Source of the DNA: an uncultured Spirochaetota bacterium
GTDB lineage: Bacteria; Spirochaetota; Spirochaetia; Treponematales; Treponemataceae
Direction of reading: 5' to 3'
Assembly (NCBI GenBank): GCA_944389415.1
Contig: CALXMF010000006.1
Span: forward strand, 1-64,000
DNA length: 64,000 nucleotides
In this document: piece by piece, positions 26,172 to 35,345 of the stretch
Layout: the number at the start of each line of letters is the position of its first letter
Position numbering within the stretch: position 1 is the first letter of the stretch
Notes under the pieces: model-generated
Seen by the model: only the letters and a program-made list of their open reading frames with translations
The model's database searches: none
Told to the model about the DNA's origin: nothing
Made by a program: the position numbers and the translations under genes

Positions 26172-28007
26172 TCACAATACAGAGTCAACAAGCTGTTTGA
26201 ACAACGGATCCTGTTCTACGACAGAATAATCAATGTTCTGCGCAATAGAAAAAATGCCGTCATGTTCAACAATAGCATCTGCATGAGTCTTTCTTATACG
26301 GCAAAGACGTTCAATAAAAGGAAGTTCCACAAGCAGTTTATACCCAATATCGCCGTTTGAAAACCCATAAAACAAAGAAATGCCTCCATTACTTACCGGT
26401 TCCGCTTCCGCAGATTTTTTATCCGCACTGGAATAATCAGGAGCAGACGCCGTAAAATCTTCTAATGTATCGGCAGATAGATGAGAAACATAAGATACCG
26501 GATCGCCAAAACACAGTTCTTCTGTTAAATCCTGACTACTGCTGATATTGGAGGCTTGTTCCGTCACTGCTTTAGGCTCTTCAGTGTCATCGACTGCTTC
26601 AAGTTCCTCAAGTTCTTCAGCATCATCGACCGCTTCAAGCTCCTCAAGTTCTTCATCGTCATCAACTGCTTCAAACTCATCAAGCTCTTCAATATACGGT
26701 TCCATCTCAATATCCGCAGAAGAACGCGCTGTATTCTCAGGCTCCTCTGAAATAATTTTTTCGACCAGTTTCTGCAGTTTGTCAGCCGGAATCTGAACCT
26801 GTTCATGAGCAGATAATACGCGCAGTATTTCTTCAAAACTTTTATCAAGCAGTTCATCAGCTATTTTAGACTGTTCAGCTGTTAACCGGCCAAAACTTTT
26901 CCGCAATGTAGAAATCACTTCACAGCGCCGTGCTTTCAGCTCTCCGCATACTGACTGCCAGTCAGCGGCCTCTTTTTGAGACACACAATCCGCAATAAAG
27001 CTTACTTCAAAACGTTTAATATGGTCACGGATAACAAGCAGTTTGTCACGGCGCAGTGTAGAAATAAGAAAAAACAGCAAAAATAAAGTGATAAAAACAC
27101 TCAGCACACACACAAATCTCAGTCCGGCCGGAATAAGAAATAATGACTCAGGATGCAGCCACCCAATACAGCCCCAGTCACTCGCTGAAGAAAACAGCAT
27201 CCACACACTTTCCTGCGATACACCAATACGCTCGCTATAAAAAATATGCTGCCGCCATCTTTCGACCGCAGCCGACACAAATGATTCATTATTCAGTACT
27301 GGCACTCCAAACAGAAAACCAAAGCTGACACCATGACCGTCTTTCTGCGGCACAGATACAAGAACATAATGCTCAGCGATGCTGATAAGGCCCTGTCTCA
27401 CAGCAAATCTGAAAAAACCTCTCGCATCCAGTATAAACAGAGCAGTACCGCGGAATGCCTCCATTGTATCATACACAGGGAATGCGAAAATAAGATAGTC
27501 GCGCTTTGTATCGGCGATAACACGCATACCGCCTCCGCGGCGCACAGCTACTAAGCCAAAAAAAGTCGCGTCCAATTCTCCATAATTTTTATAAACTACT
27601 GATGTTCCAGAAGAAGTGCGTATATCACTTTTAAAAGAACTGAAATGGATACGTCTGCCATCCTCACTTACAATGCGTACACCCCGAAAACCATCTGTCT
27701 CACTCAGCAGCGCCTGGACAAGTTGTTCACGGCTGGCAATATCAGAAGCAGTCTGTTCCCGCGCAAAAACAGATATAACAGCCGGCGAAGCAAGAAAAGA
27801 CTGGAAACGCTCTGTTACAGTCTCTATATATTTATCAAGCTGAACTGAAATCTTCTCAACTCTGTTTTCTACCCCCTGCATTACTGCCGGCTGGTAAAAA
27901 CGAAGTTCAATAAATGAAAAAAGCTGCGAATATGCCGCAATCGCAAACAAACATGTTGCGCACACCGCACAGAGCAAGCTCACAGATATTTTCTGCCCAG
28001 TTGTCAC
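26172..28007 (-). CDS. Sensor-like membrane protein with acidic tandem repeats
   Basis: This 611-residue protein is not assigned to a known family. It has an N-terminal membrane helix, a periplasmic region of about 250 residues resembling a double-Cache sensor (GFRGVRIVSEDGRRI; FAFPVYDTMEAFRGTALFILD), a second membrane helix (VCVLSVFITLFLLFFLI) and a cytoplasmic region with coiled helices. Residues about 426-475 hold three tandem copies of an EELEAVDDxE-like unit. No kinase, GGDEF or methyl-accepting domain is visible. The layout suggests signal sensing passed to an unknown cytoplasmic partner through an acidic scaffold, which is inference. The repeat number may vary between strains. Confidence 0.6.
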   Translation of the reverse strand: MTTGQKISVSLLCAVCATCLFAIAAYSQLFSFIELRFYQPAVMQGVENRVEKISVQLDKYIETVTERFQSFLASPAVISVFAREQTASDIASREQLVQALLSETDGFRGVRIVSEDGRRIHFSSFKSDIRTSSGTSVVYKNYGELDATFFGLVAVRRGGGMRVIADTKRDYLIFAFPVYDTMEAFRGTALFILDARGFFRFAVRQGLISIAEHYVLVSVPQKDGHGVSFGFLFGVPVLNNESFVSAAVERWRQHIFYSERIGVSQESVWMLFSSASDWGCIGWLHPESLFLIPAGLRFVCVLSVFITLFLLFFLISTLRRDKLLVIRDHIKRFEVSFIADCVSQKEAADWQSVCGELKARRCEVISTLRKSFGRLTAEQSKIADELLDKSFEEILRVLSAHEQVQIPADKLQKLVEKIISEEPENTARSSADIEMEPYIEELDEFEAVDDDEELEELEAVDDAEELEELEAVDDTEEPKAVTEQASNISSSQDLTEELCFGDPVSYVSHLSADTLEDFTASAPDYSSADKKSAEAEPVSNGGISLFYGFSNGDIGYKLLVELPFIERLCRIRKTHADAIVEHDGIFSIAQNIDYSVVEQDPLFKQLVDSVL

Positions 28008-28179
28008 ATATCCTCCGCATATCTCACTATATTACTAATCTCTGTTTTCTCTGTCTTGCTGCGTTATAATAACATAGAGGCAGAAAAAAAAATAGATAGT
28101 TTGCGATGTTATTACCTCTATTAACCGGCTATGTGTACGTGTACTGGACACAATCTGTACGGCATGATACAAGAACAAT

Positions 28180-29418
28180 ATGATTCCTATTCAGACACAG
28201 GAACAGCCGCCTGCGGCGCTGCTTGTGTACGCACCTGGAACTGACGGCAATGAACTGCAGGGACTTACAGACACACTCGGCATAACACATGCCGCAAGTA
28301 TACATCTTACCACACATCCCGCAGGAGCACAGTACGGACTTGGCACAGGAAAAGCCGCCGAAATCGTACAGACAGCTCAAGATGCTGGCGCTGACTGTAT
28401 TATTTTTGATTTTCCGCTCACTCCGACACATCAGCGCAACTGGGAACGGCTCGCAGGTATTCCGGTCTTTGATCGGCACGAAGTTATTCTGCGTATTTTT
28501 GCCGGCAGAGCGCAAACAAAAGAAGCCGTATTGCAAGTAGAACTGGCAAAACTCTCATATTCGCTGCCACGCCTCGCACATATGTACGGCGACATGGCCC
28601 GTCAGCGCGGCGGAAATTACGGTTCAAAAGGAAGCGGTGAAACACAGCTTGAACTTGACCGCCGGTCAGTAAAAGAACGTATCGCACAGGTACGTAAAGA
28701 ACTCGCTCAGGTAGAAAAAGATCGTCTCACCCAGCGGAAAAAACGAAACCGTATTCCCCTCGCCTCCTGTGCACTTGTTGGATACACTAATGCGGGTAAA
28801 TCAAGTCTTTTGAACGCGCTTACCGGCTCATCAGTACTGGCAGAAGATAAATTATTCGCGACGCTCGACCCGTCTACACGCAGATTACATCTTGGAAACG
28901 GCGGCGGCATTCTTCTTACTGATACAGTCGGGTTTATTCATAATCTGCCTCATACCCTAATAGAGGCATTTAAGTCAACTCTTGAAGAAGCGTGCACCGC
29001 AGATCTTTTGCTTGTTGTACTGGACAGCAGTGATCCTGCCGCTGATAAACAATATCAGACTGTTATTTCTGTACTGGATGAAATCGGGGCTCTCAGTCAG
29101 GAACGGATACTGGTGTTTAATAAAATAGATTGTCTGGAACACGCAGCGATACCGGCAATCACGACACATGGCGAACAGCAAATCAGTGTCAGCGCAAAAA
29201 CCGGCAGCGGGCTTGCCGCACTCACAGAAGCTATTTGCGCGCGGGTGTTTGGCCCCATACGAACCATCTCTCTGCCGCTCAGTTCAAACGCGCTTATCAC
29301 AGAGATCAGACGAACAGGTATTATCTATCAGCAGGAATGGGCTAGTGATTCTGTGCAGCTCACAGCACGAGTACCCAGTCAGATACTTGCTCAGATAAAA
29401 TCCTATCTGGTACACTGA
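28180..29418 (+). CDS. hflX: GTPase HflX
   Basis: HflX is a GTPase that binds the 50S subunit and splits stalled ribosomes. The 412-residue protein has the N-terminal HflX domain (YGLGTGKAAEI, DFPLTPTHQRNWE, RQRGGNYGSKGSGETQLE), then the G domain: G1 GYTNAGKSS, G3 DTVGF, G4 NKID. Length is normal. The ribosome site before the ATG is weak. It begins a plus-strand group that runs through the FliL-like gene, a small membrane protein and the sigma/anti-sigma pair. Confidence 0.96.
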   Translation: MIPIQTQEQPPAALLVYAPGTDGNELQGLTDTLGITHAASIHLTTHPAGAQYGLGTGKAAEIVQTAQDAGADCIIFDFPLTPTHQRNWERLAGIPVFDRHEVILRIFAGRAQTKEAVLQVELAKLSYSLPRLAHMYGDMARQRGGNYGSKGSGETQLELDRRSVKERIAQVRKELAQVEKDRLTQRKKRNRIPLASCALVGYTNAGKSSLLNALTGSSVLAEDKLFATLDPSTRRLHLGNGGGILLTDTVGFIHNLPHTLIEAFKSTLEEACTADLLLVVLDSSDPAADKQYQTVISVLDEIGALSQERILVFNKIDCLEHAAIPAITTHGEQQISVSAKTGSGLAALTEAICARVFGPIRTISLPLSSNALITEIRRTGIIYQQEWASDSVQLTARVPSQILAQIKSYLVH

Positions 29419-29421
29419 CGC

Positions 29422-29919
29422 ATGAAATTTTCTTTAAACGCCTTTCTCACTGGCTGCTGTATCGTAATTCTGCTTATTATTATTGGAGGCACGGCAGTTT
29501 TTTTTACTTCCGGGGCAAACAGGCGGCACAGCGGATACCAATACAGCAGTGTACCGCAGGAATTCAGGCTGCCGCCGCAGGCAGAAAATGGCAGCGGTTA
29601 TGTTGAACTGGGCAATATACGCGCGATAACGCTGCCTGAACAGAATGCGGATAACACTATTACACAGGGTATACCTCTTGTGGTAAATCCGTGGCTTTCA
29701 TATCAGGCGCAGGATACGGAACTGTATGAAGAAATAATAACAAAGAAACGTCCGATTGCGGCAGCTGTTGCCGGATATTTTTCTTCGCTTACTTATGATG
29801 AATTCCGTTCACTTAGTGAACAGCAGATAAAACAGGAATTACTGGCTCGCATCAATCAAACCTTAGTACTCGGCAGTATTGATGCAATATACTTTGATAC
29901 GCTTATTTTTTTTGAATAA
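29422..29919 (+). CDS. FliL-like single-pass membrane protein
   Basis: The 165-residue protein has one N-terminal membrane helix (FLTGCCIVILLIIIGGTAVFF), a proline-rich linker and a periplasmic domain with FliL-like features: a strand with IRAITLPE, a central LVVNPWLSYQAQDTELYEEI, and the closing LLARINQTLVLGSIDAIYFDTLIFFE. FliL proteins support the flagellar stator; spirochaetes often have more than one. No flagellar genes are nearby, so this may be a divergent paralogue with another role. It begins four bases after hflX ends. Confidence 0.55.
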   Translation: MKFSLNAFLTGCCIVILLIIIGGTAVFFTSGANRRHSGYQYSSVPQEFRLPPQAENGSGYVELGNIRAITLPEQNADNTITQGIPLVVNPWLSYQAQDTELYEEIITKKRPIAAAVAGYFSSLTYDEFRSLSEQQIKQELLARINQTLVLGSIDAIYFDTLIFFE

Positions 29920-29981
29920 TGCAACCTTTCATTCCGTATCGTGTCTAATGTAACAGGACACGAAACATTATGGAGCATTTT

Positions 29982-30332
29982 ATGAACACAACAGCGGCTT
30001 CGCCTGCGGCTCAGGTTATCCTGGCGATTATTCCAATAGTCGGCATTGTTATCGGAGGTATTATTGTTTTCTTCTACCTTTTGTGGCGCCACCGTGAAAT
30101 AACCTTACAGATAAAAACAGGCTGTTATATGCCGCAGCGCCTTAATCTCAAGCTTTACGCGCTGCTTACCGGTCTGCTGCTTACAGGTATCGGTACTGTT
30201 CTAACAGCACTGTTCATTCTGCTCAATGGTGTTTCTTATACAGTGCTCGGCGGCCTTGTTCCGCTTGCTCTTGGTATCTGTCTGCTCATTTTCTACCGCG
30301 TCTATCCGGAAGAAGACGGTGCAGATACCTAA
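29982..30332 (+). CDS. Small two-helix membrane protein upstream of ECF sigma factor
   Basis: This 116-residue protein has three hydrophobic stretches, near residues 14-36, 57-80 and 83-103, separated by a basic segment (WRHREITLQIKTGCYMPQ). The layout recalls small DUF6249-like membrane proteins found beside ECF sigma factors. The start at 29982 follows GGAG at the right spacing; an upstream ATG at 29970 is less likely. It overlaps the sigma factor start by 14 bases, so the two are translationally coupled. It may act in the same envelope-stress pathway, which is inference from position. Confidence 0.65.
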   Translation: MNTTAASPAAQVILAIIPIVGIVIGGIIVFFYLLWRHREITLQIKTGCYMPQRLNLKLYALLTGLLLTGIGTVLTALFILLNGVSYTVLGGLVPLALGICLLIFYRVYPEEDGADT

Positions 30333-30918
30333 ATTTACTAAACGGAAAGGAAAAAAAGAAACTGCTGAATACGATCATACAGAACTGCTTATACAGCAGG
30401 CGCGGCAGGGAGACTCACAAGCTTTTGCGGAACTTGTTCGTTTATACAGCGGACGGGTACTCGCAATGGGCAGGAGTTTTTTTAAAAACGAGAGTGACAC
30501 AGAAGATTTTGTTCAGGACGTTTTTCTGAAAATATACACAAACCTGCACACGTTTCGGGGAGATGCCGCGTTTTCTACCTGGCTGACCAGAATTGCCTAT
30601 ACCACAGCAATAAATTCGGTAAAACGCCGCAGACAGTACGAACCTATATCAGACGAGTCATTGCTCCCTGATACCCGTATGCTCCCTGAAGAACATCAGA
30701 TGCGTAAAATAACAGCGCTTGCCGTCAGAGAGGCAATAACAGAATTGCCGGAACGGTACGCTATATGTCTTGATATGTATTTTTTTTATGATCTGGCATA
30801 TCACGAAATCAGCGAGATAACTGAGCTGCCGATTAATACAGTCAAATCCCATATTTTCCGTGCAAAAAAAATCCTGCGGGATAAACTTGCTGAATTATAT
30901 GGGCCTTCCAGTATATAA
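30319..30918 (+). CDS. ECF-family RNA polymerase sigma factor
   Basis: The 199-residue protein has both ECF sigma regions: region 2 (ELVRLYSGRVLAMGRSFF, DTEDFVQDVFLKIY, TWLTRIAYTTAIN) and region 4 (LPERYAICLDMYFFYDLAYHEIS, LPINTVKSHIFRAKKIL). A GTG start at 30319 is chosen because GGAAG lies upstream and the longer in-frame reading from 30226 is buried in the preceding gene. It is followed 16 bases later by a gene with the anti-sigma zinc-finger motif, the standard ECF arrangement. It probably responds to an envelope signal. Its target promoters are not seen here. Confidence 0.92.
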   Translation: MQIPKFTKRKGKKETAEYDHTELLIQQARQGDSQAFAELVRLYSGRVLAMGRSFFKNESDTEDFVQDVFLKIYTNLHTFRGDAAFSTWLTRIAYTTAINSVKRRRQYEPISDESLLPDTRMLPEEHQMRKITALAVREAITELPERYAICLDMYFFYDLAYHEISEITELPINTVKSHIFRAKKILRDKLAELYGPSSI

Positions 30919-30934
30919 CATAGGAGAATTGCAG

Positions 30935-31402
30935 ATGAGTACAGACGTATGCACAAAAGTCATGAATACATTTTTTGCGCTTGATAAAAATGAGAGACTG
31001 CCGCTGTGGGCAACGGCGCATCTGTTAGTATGCAGAAAATGCAGAACGCAGGTACGTCTGTGCACTCTTGCAGAACAAGTCTGCGCTGATTCACTCAAGC
31101 AGCCGCTGCCACAAGGCCATGATCTCGTACAGGGAATATTATACCGCATCGAGCACAGTCAGGAACTTAAGGATATACAGCCTATTACTATGCGTAAATG
31201 GATTTTCTCAGGCATCGCAATGATAGCGGCAATGCTCGCGTTTGGCTTAAGCACAACAGCAGATACAGATCCAAGACTGCTCATCGCTTTTTATCTGTTG
31301 TTTGGCGGAATCGTTACTGTATACTGTGCGCTTTTTATCGGCAGTAATTTAGATTTCTTTGTAAAAAAAATCGAGACGCTGAAGCCTTCGTTCAGCGCAT
31401 AA
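30935..31402 (+). CDS. Membrane-bound zinc-finger anti-sigma factor
   Basis: The 155-residue product has a zinc-finger anti-sigma (ZAS) motif H-x3-C-x2-C in AHLLVCRKCR near residues 28-37, and two membrane helices in the second half (IFSGIAMIAAMLAFGL; IAFYLLFGGIVTVYCALFIG). The start at 30935 has AGGAG nine bases upstream. It directly follows the ECF sigma gene, so it most likely binds and silences that sigma factor at the membrane. The C-terminal part beyond the last helix is short, so there is no large periplasmic sensor. A strong bidirectional terminator follows. Confidence 0.85.
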   Translation: MSTDVCTKVMNTFFALDKNERLPLWATAHLLVCRKCRTQVRLCTLAEQVCADSLKQPLPQGHDLVQGILYRIEHSQELKDIQPITMRKWIFSGIAMIAAMLAFGLSTTADTDPRLLIAFYLLFGGIVTVYCALFIGSNLDFFVKKIETLKPSFSA

Positions 31403-31433
31403 GAATCAGCAATAATATTTATGCTGTATATAA

Positions 31434-31468
31434 AAAAGCCCTGTTCGTTTACACAAAACAGGGCTTTT
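31434..31468. terminator. Bidirectional intrinsic terminator
   Basis: A perfect 12-bp stem (AAAAGCCCTGTT with its complement) with an 11-base loop and A/T-runs on both sides separates the anti-sigma gene from the convergent LysM/M23 gene. Confidence 0.9.
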
Positions 31469-31481
31469 ACAGCTTATTAAC

Positions 31482-32438
31482 TTAGTTCCACAAATTTATT
31501 GGATTCACCGTTTTCCAGTTCTTAAAGACGGTAAAATGCAAATGCGGTCCGGTACTCATACCCGTGCTGCCAACTTTGCCAAGCACAGTCTCAGTTGTCA
31601 CATACTGTCCCTCTTTTACAAGTATTTGACTCATGTGTGCATACAAAGTCACATATCCTGAGTGATGCCGCACCTGAACACAGTTTCCATACACATTATC
31701 ATATTTCGCTGATATTACTGTACCGGCAAGCGCGGCATATATCGGCGCTCCCTGATACGTCGCCATATCAATTCCGCTGTGAAAAGACCGGACACCGGTG
31801 AACGGACTCGCCCGCCAACCGTAGTATGAAGAATAATAATATTTTACCCGCAGCGGCTTTATAAACAAATCGCCGTTAATCTCCTGCCTTGTAACCCAAT
31901 CAAGTTCTGCATCAGGAACAAAAAGGGTTGTTCCTGCAGAAAGCGGCTCAGTCAAAGATATATGATTTACCGCAGAACATTTATCAGCAGAAACTTCATA
32001 TTTTTCTGCAATTGTCTCAATAGTTTCTTCGCCATCCCTGACCGTATACAAAATACCCGGCATTGACGGAAGTTTTAAATATTGCCCTATCTGGATAAGA
32101 CGAGACTGTTTTATATTGTTTACACTGATGATCGTATCCTGTGTGAGGCCATATTGTTCAGCAATAGCACCAATCATATCACCCTGCTTAACTCTATAGG
32201 AATGATAAGACAGTGTAGGATATTCAACATCAGGCTCTTCAAGATTTTCCGGTACCTGAAGCGGAATTTCTTCCGCATACAGCGGCATAGAAGGAAGCTC
32301 AACACCGCCCTGTGCCGCTGGATTGACAATCACGGTCTGTTTTTCATTTGAACATGACATCAGACACAATATACTGCAGCTGCATACAGTCACTGCAGAG
32401 CGAATAAAATGCCTCCACAATACAGGCCTTTTAATCAT
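31482..32438 (-). CDS. LysM and M23 peptidase lipoprotein
   Basis: The start at 32438, with AGGGG upstream, gives a lipoprotein signal ending in LMSC (modified cysteine near residue 29). Two LysM modules follow (HSYRVKQGDMIGAIAEQYGL; YTVRDGEETIETIAEKYEV), then an M23 peptidase domain with HSGIDMA, YAHMS and the HLHF motif (GPHLHF). The H-x3-D and HxH zinc ligands are present, so it is probably an active peptidoglycan endopeptidase or a closely related envelope protein at the periplasmic face. Length (318) is normal. It lies downstream of rlmE on the same strand with 59 bp between. Confidence 0.93.
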   Translation of the reverse strand: MIKRPVLWRHFIRSAVTVCSCSILCLMSCSNEKQTVIVNPAAQGGVELPSMPLYAEEIPLQVPENLEEPDVEYPTLSYHSYRVKQGDMIGAIAEQYGLTQDTIISVNNIKQSRLIQIGQYLKLPSMPGILYTVRDGEETIETIAEKYEVSADKCSAVNHISLTEPLSAGTTLFVPDAELDWVTRQEINGDLFIKPLRVKYYYSSYYGWRASPFTGVRSFHSGIDMATYQGAPIYAALAGTVISAKYDNVYGNCVQVRHHSGYVTLYAHMSQILVKEGQYVTTETVLGKVGSTGMSTGPHLHFTVFKNWKTVNPINLWN

Positions 32439-32497
32439 AGATAGTACCCCTATGTAATACAGTATGCCGTCTCTGAATATCAGCATACTGCCAATCG

Positions 32498-33097
32498 TTA
32501 TTTTTTTCCGATTCCGATCAGGTATGTCTCAAATGACCCTGACCGGCAGGCTTCAGGTTTAAAACCTTTTGCCGATGTAAAAACAGACCTCATCGTCTTT
32601 AGAAACGATTGCTGATCGCCGCCCTGAAAAATTTTCACAGCAAAATTACCGCCCGGAGAAAGCATGGTCTGTGCATAATAAATCGCCAGCTCAACAAGTC
32701 CGCTTGAACGGGCTGTATCAATCACGCGGTTTCCTGTTGTCGGCGGCGCGGCATCGCACACAACAAGATCATAAGGACCAGCAGCTAACGCCTGTTCTCG
32801 AATTGAACTGTCATATAGATCGCCCTGAATAAAGAGCAGATTATCACCTTTCACACTTTTCGCAAGAGGTTTAAGATCTATCGCCGTAACATGCCCGGCA
32901 CCATTAAGTGTCCGCAACAAAAACACCGTCCAGCTGCCTGGAGCAGCCCCTAAATCAAGAACACGGCTGTTCTTCCGTATCATACCAAATTTTGCATCAA
33001 TTTCCTGCAGTTTATATACTGAACGGGCAGGATACCCTTCTGAGAAAGCTTTGCGCGACCAGTAGTCAGGTTTTTCATATTCACTGCTTGATGCCAT
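32498..33097 (-). CDS. rlmE: 23S rRNA 2'-O-ribose methyltransferase RlmE (FtsJ)
   Basis: RlmE methylates U2552 in the A-loop of 23S rRNA. The 199 residues include the SAM motif VLDLGAAPGSW and the K-D-K-E catalytic set: K in RSVYKLQEID, D in VVCDAAPPTTG, K in AVKIFQG and E in FETYLIG. Length is normal. Its start is 117 bp from the divergent polyprenyl synthetase gene. Confidence 0.96.
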   Translation of the reverse strand: MASSSEYEKPDYWSRKAFSEGYPARSVYKLQEIDAKFGMIRKNSRVLDLGAAPGSWTVFLLRTLNGAGHVTAIDLKPLAKSVKGDNLLFIQGDLYDSSIREQALAAGPYDLVVCDAAPPTTGNRVIDTARSSGLVELAIYYAQTMLSPGGNFAVKIFQGGDQQSFLKTMRSVFTSAKGFKPEACRSGSFETYLIGIGKK

Positions 33098-33208
33098 TAT
33101 CTATTACCAACAAATAACCATATAAATTTTCGGCACACCCTGCAATATTCACCAGCTATACAATTTTTACTGCTCAAAAAAGCAGTGTTCATATCATGAA
33201 GTATCTGG

Positions 33209-33214
33209 TATACT
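33209..33214 (+). promoter_or_regulatory. Extended -10 box before polyprenyl synthetase
   Basis: TGGTATACT has the extended -10 form TGn followed by TATACT. The -35 is poor. A start seven bases downstream would fall on the second ATG (33221), making the mRNA leaderless or nearly so. Confidence 0.4.
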
Positions 33215-34276
33215 ATGCCTATGCAAACAGATTATACTGAAAAGCTAAAAAAAATAGAATCATATTTGGAACATTTTCTGCCGCAAATGCCGGATATCTC
33301 ATGGCAGGAACAGTGTTTTCTGTTGCAAAAGAGTTTGCCATCGCAGTCTTTTGCAGGATTAATCCCCCCGTGTACTGATCTAATCAGCCGCGGAGGCAAA
33401 CGATGGAGACCGCTGCTTCTGGTACTGTGCGCCGAAGCCGGCGCAGTACAAACAGGCCGGACACTGACTGAGCAGGTTTATGCACTTACTCCTCTGGTGG
33501 AATTTGCACATACAGCAAGTCTTATCCATGATGATATAGAAGACGCCGCCGATAAAAGACGCGGCGAGCCTGCAATACATATTCGCTACGGTATAGATAC
33601 AGCACTTAATGCGGGTTCATGGTTATATTTTCAGGCCCCTTTTTGTATAGAAACCGCACAATTGTCCCCTGACTTAAAATTAGCCCTCTATACTCTATAT
33701 ACAGCACAAATCAGAAGGCTTCACCTGGGACAGGCGCTTGATATCGAATGGCATAAAAACAACGACAAGTTGCCCACAGTTGATGAGTATACTACAATGG
33801 TCACACTCAAAACGGGTACACTGTCAGCTCTCGCAGCCGGAATAGGTACACTTGTAGGAAGTGCAAGCAAAGATATGGCAGAACGGGCGAGTCAAGCGGC
33901 AGCAGATATCGGTGTCGCTTTTCAAATTCTCGATGATATTATTAATCTCACCACAGGCAATCCCGGTAAAAAACGGGGAGATGATATTGTTGAGGGCAAG
34001 AAGAGTCTGCCGCTCCTCTTGCACATCCAGTCGCATCCTGAACATATGCAACAGATAATGGCGTATTTACAAAATGCACGCAGCGAGGGAATATGTTCCC
34101 CTTCTGTTGAGCACTGTATTTCTCTTATCACCTCAGGCAGCGCTCTGACCGAGGCAAAACAACGCGCACAGACTATGATTAAGCACGCCTGTAATGAGTT
34201 TGCATGTCTCTTTCCGGCCGCAGGGGAACAAATCCGTTCGATTACTGATTTATTCGAAGCCATGATTCCGCAGTAA
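33215..34276 (+). CDS. Polyprenyl diphosphate synthetase family protein
   Basis: This is a chain-elongating isoprenyl diphosphate synthase with the first aspartate-rich motif DDIED, followed by the RRGEPAIHIRYG stretch. The second motif reads DDIIN rather than DDxxD, so its last aspartate is replaced by asparagine. The RGDDIVEGKKSLP tail of the second motif is normal. The 353-residue protein could make a quinone or carrier-lipid chain; product length cannot be read here. Translation starts at 33215 or 33221, the latter favoured by the promoter position. Confidence 0.9.
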   Translation: MPMQTDYTEKLKKIESYLEHFLPQMPDISWQEQCFLLQKSLPSQSFAGLIPPCTDLISRGGKRWRPLLLVLCAEAGAVQTGRTLTEQVYALTPLVEFAHTASLIHDDIEDAADKRRGEPAIHIRYGIDTALNAGSWLYFQAPFCIETAQLSPDLKLALYTLYTAQIRRLHLGQALDIEWHKNNDKLPTVDEYTTMVTLKTGTLSALAAGIGTLVGSASKDMAERASQAAADIGVAFQILDDIINLTTGNPGKKRGDDIVEGKKSLPLLLHIQSHPEHMQQIMAYLQNARSEGICSPSVEHCISLITSGSALTEAKQRAQTMIKHACNEFACLFPAAGEQIRSITDLFEAMIPQ

Positions 34277-34303
34277 TAAAAAAACATACCAAGAGAGTTT
34301 TTT

Positions 34304-34843
34304 ATGCAGGAAAATTCTGAATCCTTAAACGCACAGGCTATAGATTTAGCATCCCAGGGAGATTATCCGGAAGCCATAGCCTGTTTTAAAAAAGCTATCA
34401 TCCTTGATAAGGATAATTATCTGCTGTGGTATAATCTCGGTATTACATATCGGGATGCCGGAGATACTGATCATGCGCAATTCGCCCTAAAACAGGCATA
34501 TGAACTCAATGATGAAGATGAAGAAGTAATTGAAACATTGGCAAATCTGTATATCACACTGGGTGAACCGGATGAGGCAATGAAATATTGCAGCGCGGGT
34601 CTTGAAATCAATAGTTTAAACCCGCATATCTGGAATTCAACAGGTGTACTGCTGTTCAGCCAGGGAGAATATCAGGATGCCAGTGAAGCATTTGAACATG
34701 CAGTAACACTTGATCCACATTACTATGACGCGCTGTATAATCTCCGTGATACCTATGAACAGCTTGGAAATACAGCAGGGGTTGAAGAATGCCGTAACAA
34801 AATGAAGGACCTGCCTGCAGAGGGAGGAAACTATTATGCGTGA
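34304..34843 (+). CDS. Tetratricopeptide-repeat protein
   Basis: The 179-residue protein is made of about four TPR units (AIDLASQGDYPEAIACFKKAI; LWYNLGITYRDAGDTDHAQFAL; ETLANLYITLGEPDEAMKYC; STGVLLFSQGEYQDASEAFEHA; DALYNLRDTYEQLG). It has no signal peptide, so it is likely a cytoplasmic scaffold. The partner is unknown. It overlaps the RseC-family gene by 8 bases, so the two are coupled, and it starts 27 bases after the polyprenyl synthetase. Confidence 0.85.
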   Translation: MQENSESLNAQAIDLASQGDYPEAIACFKKAIILDKDNYLLWYNLGITYRDAGDTDHAQFALKQAYELNDEDEEVIETLANLYITLGEPDEAMKYCSAGLEINSLNPHIWNSTGVLLFSQGEYQDASEAFEHAVTLDPHYYDALYNLRDTYEQLGNTAGVEECRNKMKDLPAEGGNYYA

Positions 34844-35264
34844 ATTCGCTTGTATAGTAGAAACTGAGCACGGTATTTGGGTAGAACCGCTTATCACAGA
34901 CAGCTGTATTGGATGCACCAACTCATCATGTGCAAAACGAGGTAAGGCATTCATCGTTTCAAACCCTCAGAATATTCCCGTACAAAACGGAGATATTGTC
35001 CGTATCACTGCATCGGCACGCAATCAGGCAATACAGGCCATCGCTGCCCTATTTTTTCCACTATGCGCTGCGGTGGGCGGTTATCAAATTGCAGGAATTA
35101 TTGCAGCACACATCGGAATAGCAGTTCATGATGGGATACAGGCAGCAGGAGTTCTCATAGGACTCTTTAGTGCCTCAGCAATTGTCTATTGGTTAAACAG
35201 AAGTAAACTGAATTTCTCAAAGCCAGAAATAGCGGAGATCATAAAAAAAAGAGCCAGACAATAG
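34836..35264 (+). CDS. RseC/MucC-family membrane protein
   Basis: This 142-residue protein has the RseC/MucC fingerprint: an N-terminal cysteine cluster (CIGCTNSSCAKRG), then NPQNIPVQNGDIVRI, and two membrane helices (AIAALFFPLCAAVGGYQIAGII; AAGVLIGLFSASAIVYWL). RseC modulates envelope-stress sigma factor signalling and also appears in RNF/SoxR-reducing complexes. An ECF sigma factor is present 4 kb away, but they are in separate transcription units, so a functional link is only possible. Cysteines could bind iron-sulfur. Confidence 0.85.
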   Translation: MREFACIVETEHGIWVEPLITDSCIGCTNSSCAKRGKAFIVSNPQNIPVQNGDIVRITASARNQAIQAIAALFFPLCAAVGGYQIAGIIAAHIGIAVHDGIQAAGVLIGLFSASAIVYWLNRSKLNFSKPEIAEIIKKRARQ

Positions 35265-35271
35265 CCTGAAC

Positions 35272-35301
35272 CATATTCTCAACAATAAACACGAGAATAT
35301 G
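35272..35301. other. Inverted repeat between convergent genes
   Basis: CATATTCTC and GAGAATATG pair perfectly around a 12-base loop after the RseC-family gene. No U-run follows directly. It may be a weak terminator for either strand. Confidence 0.35.
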
Positions 35302-35345
35302 CCCTCAGACTACCCGCTCTTAATTTTTAAAGAACAACTACTGTT

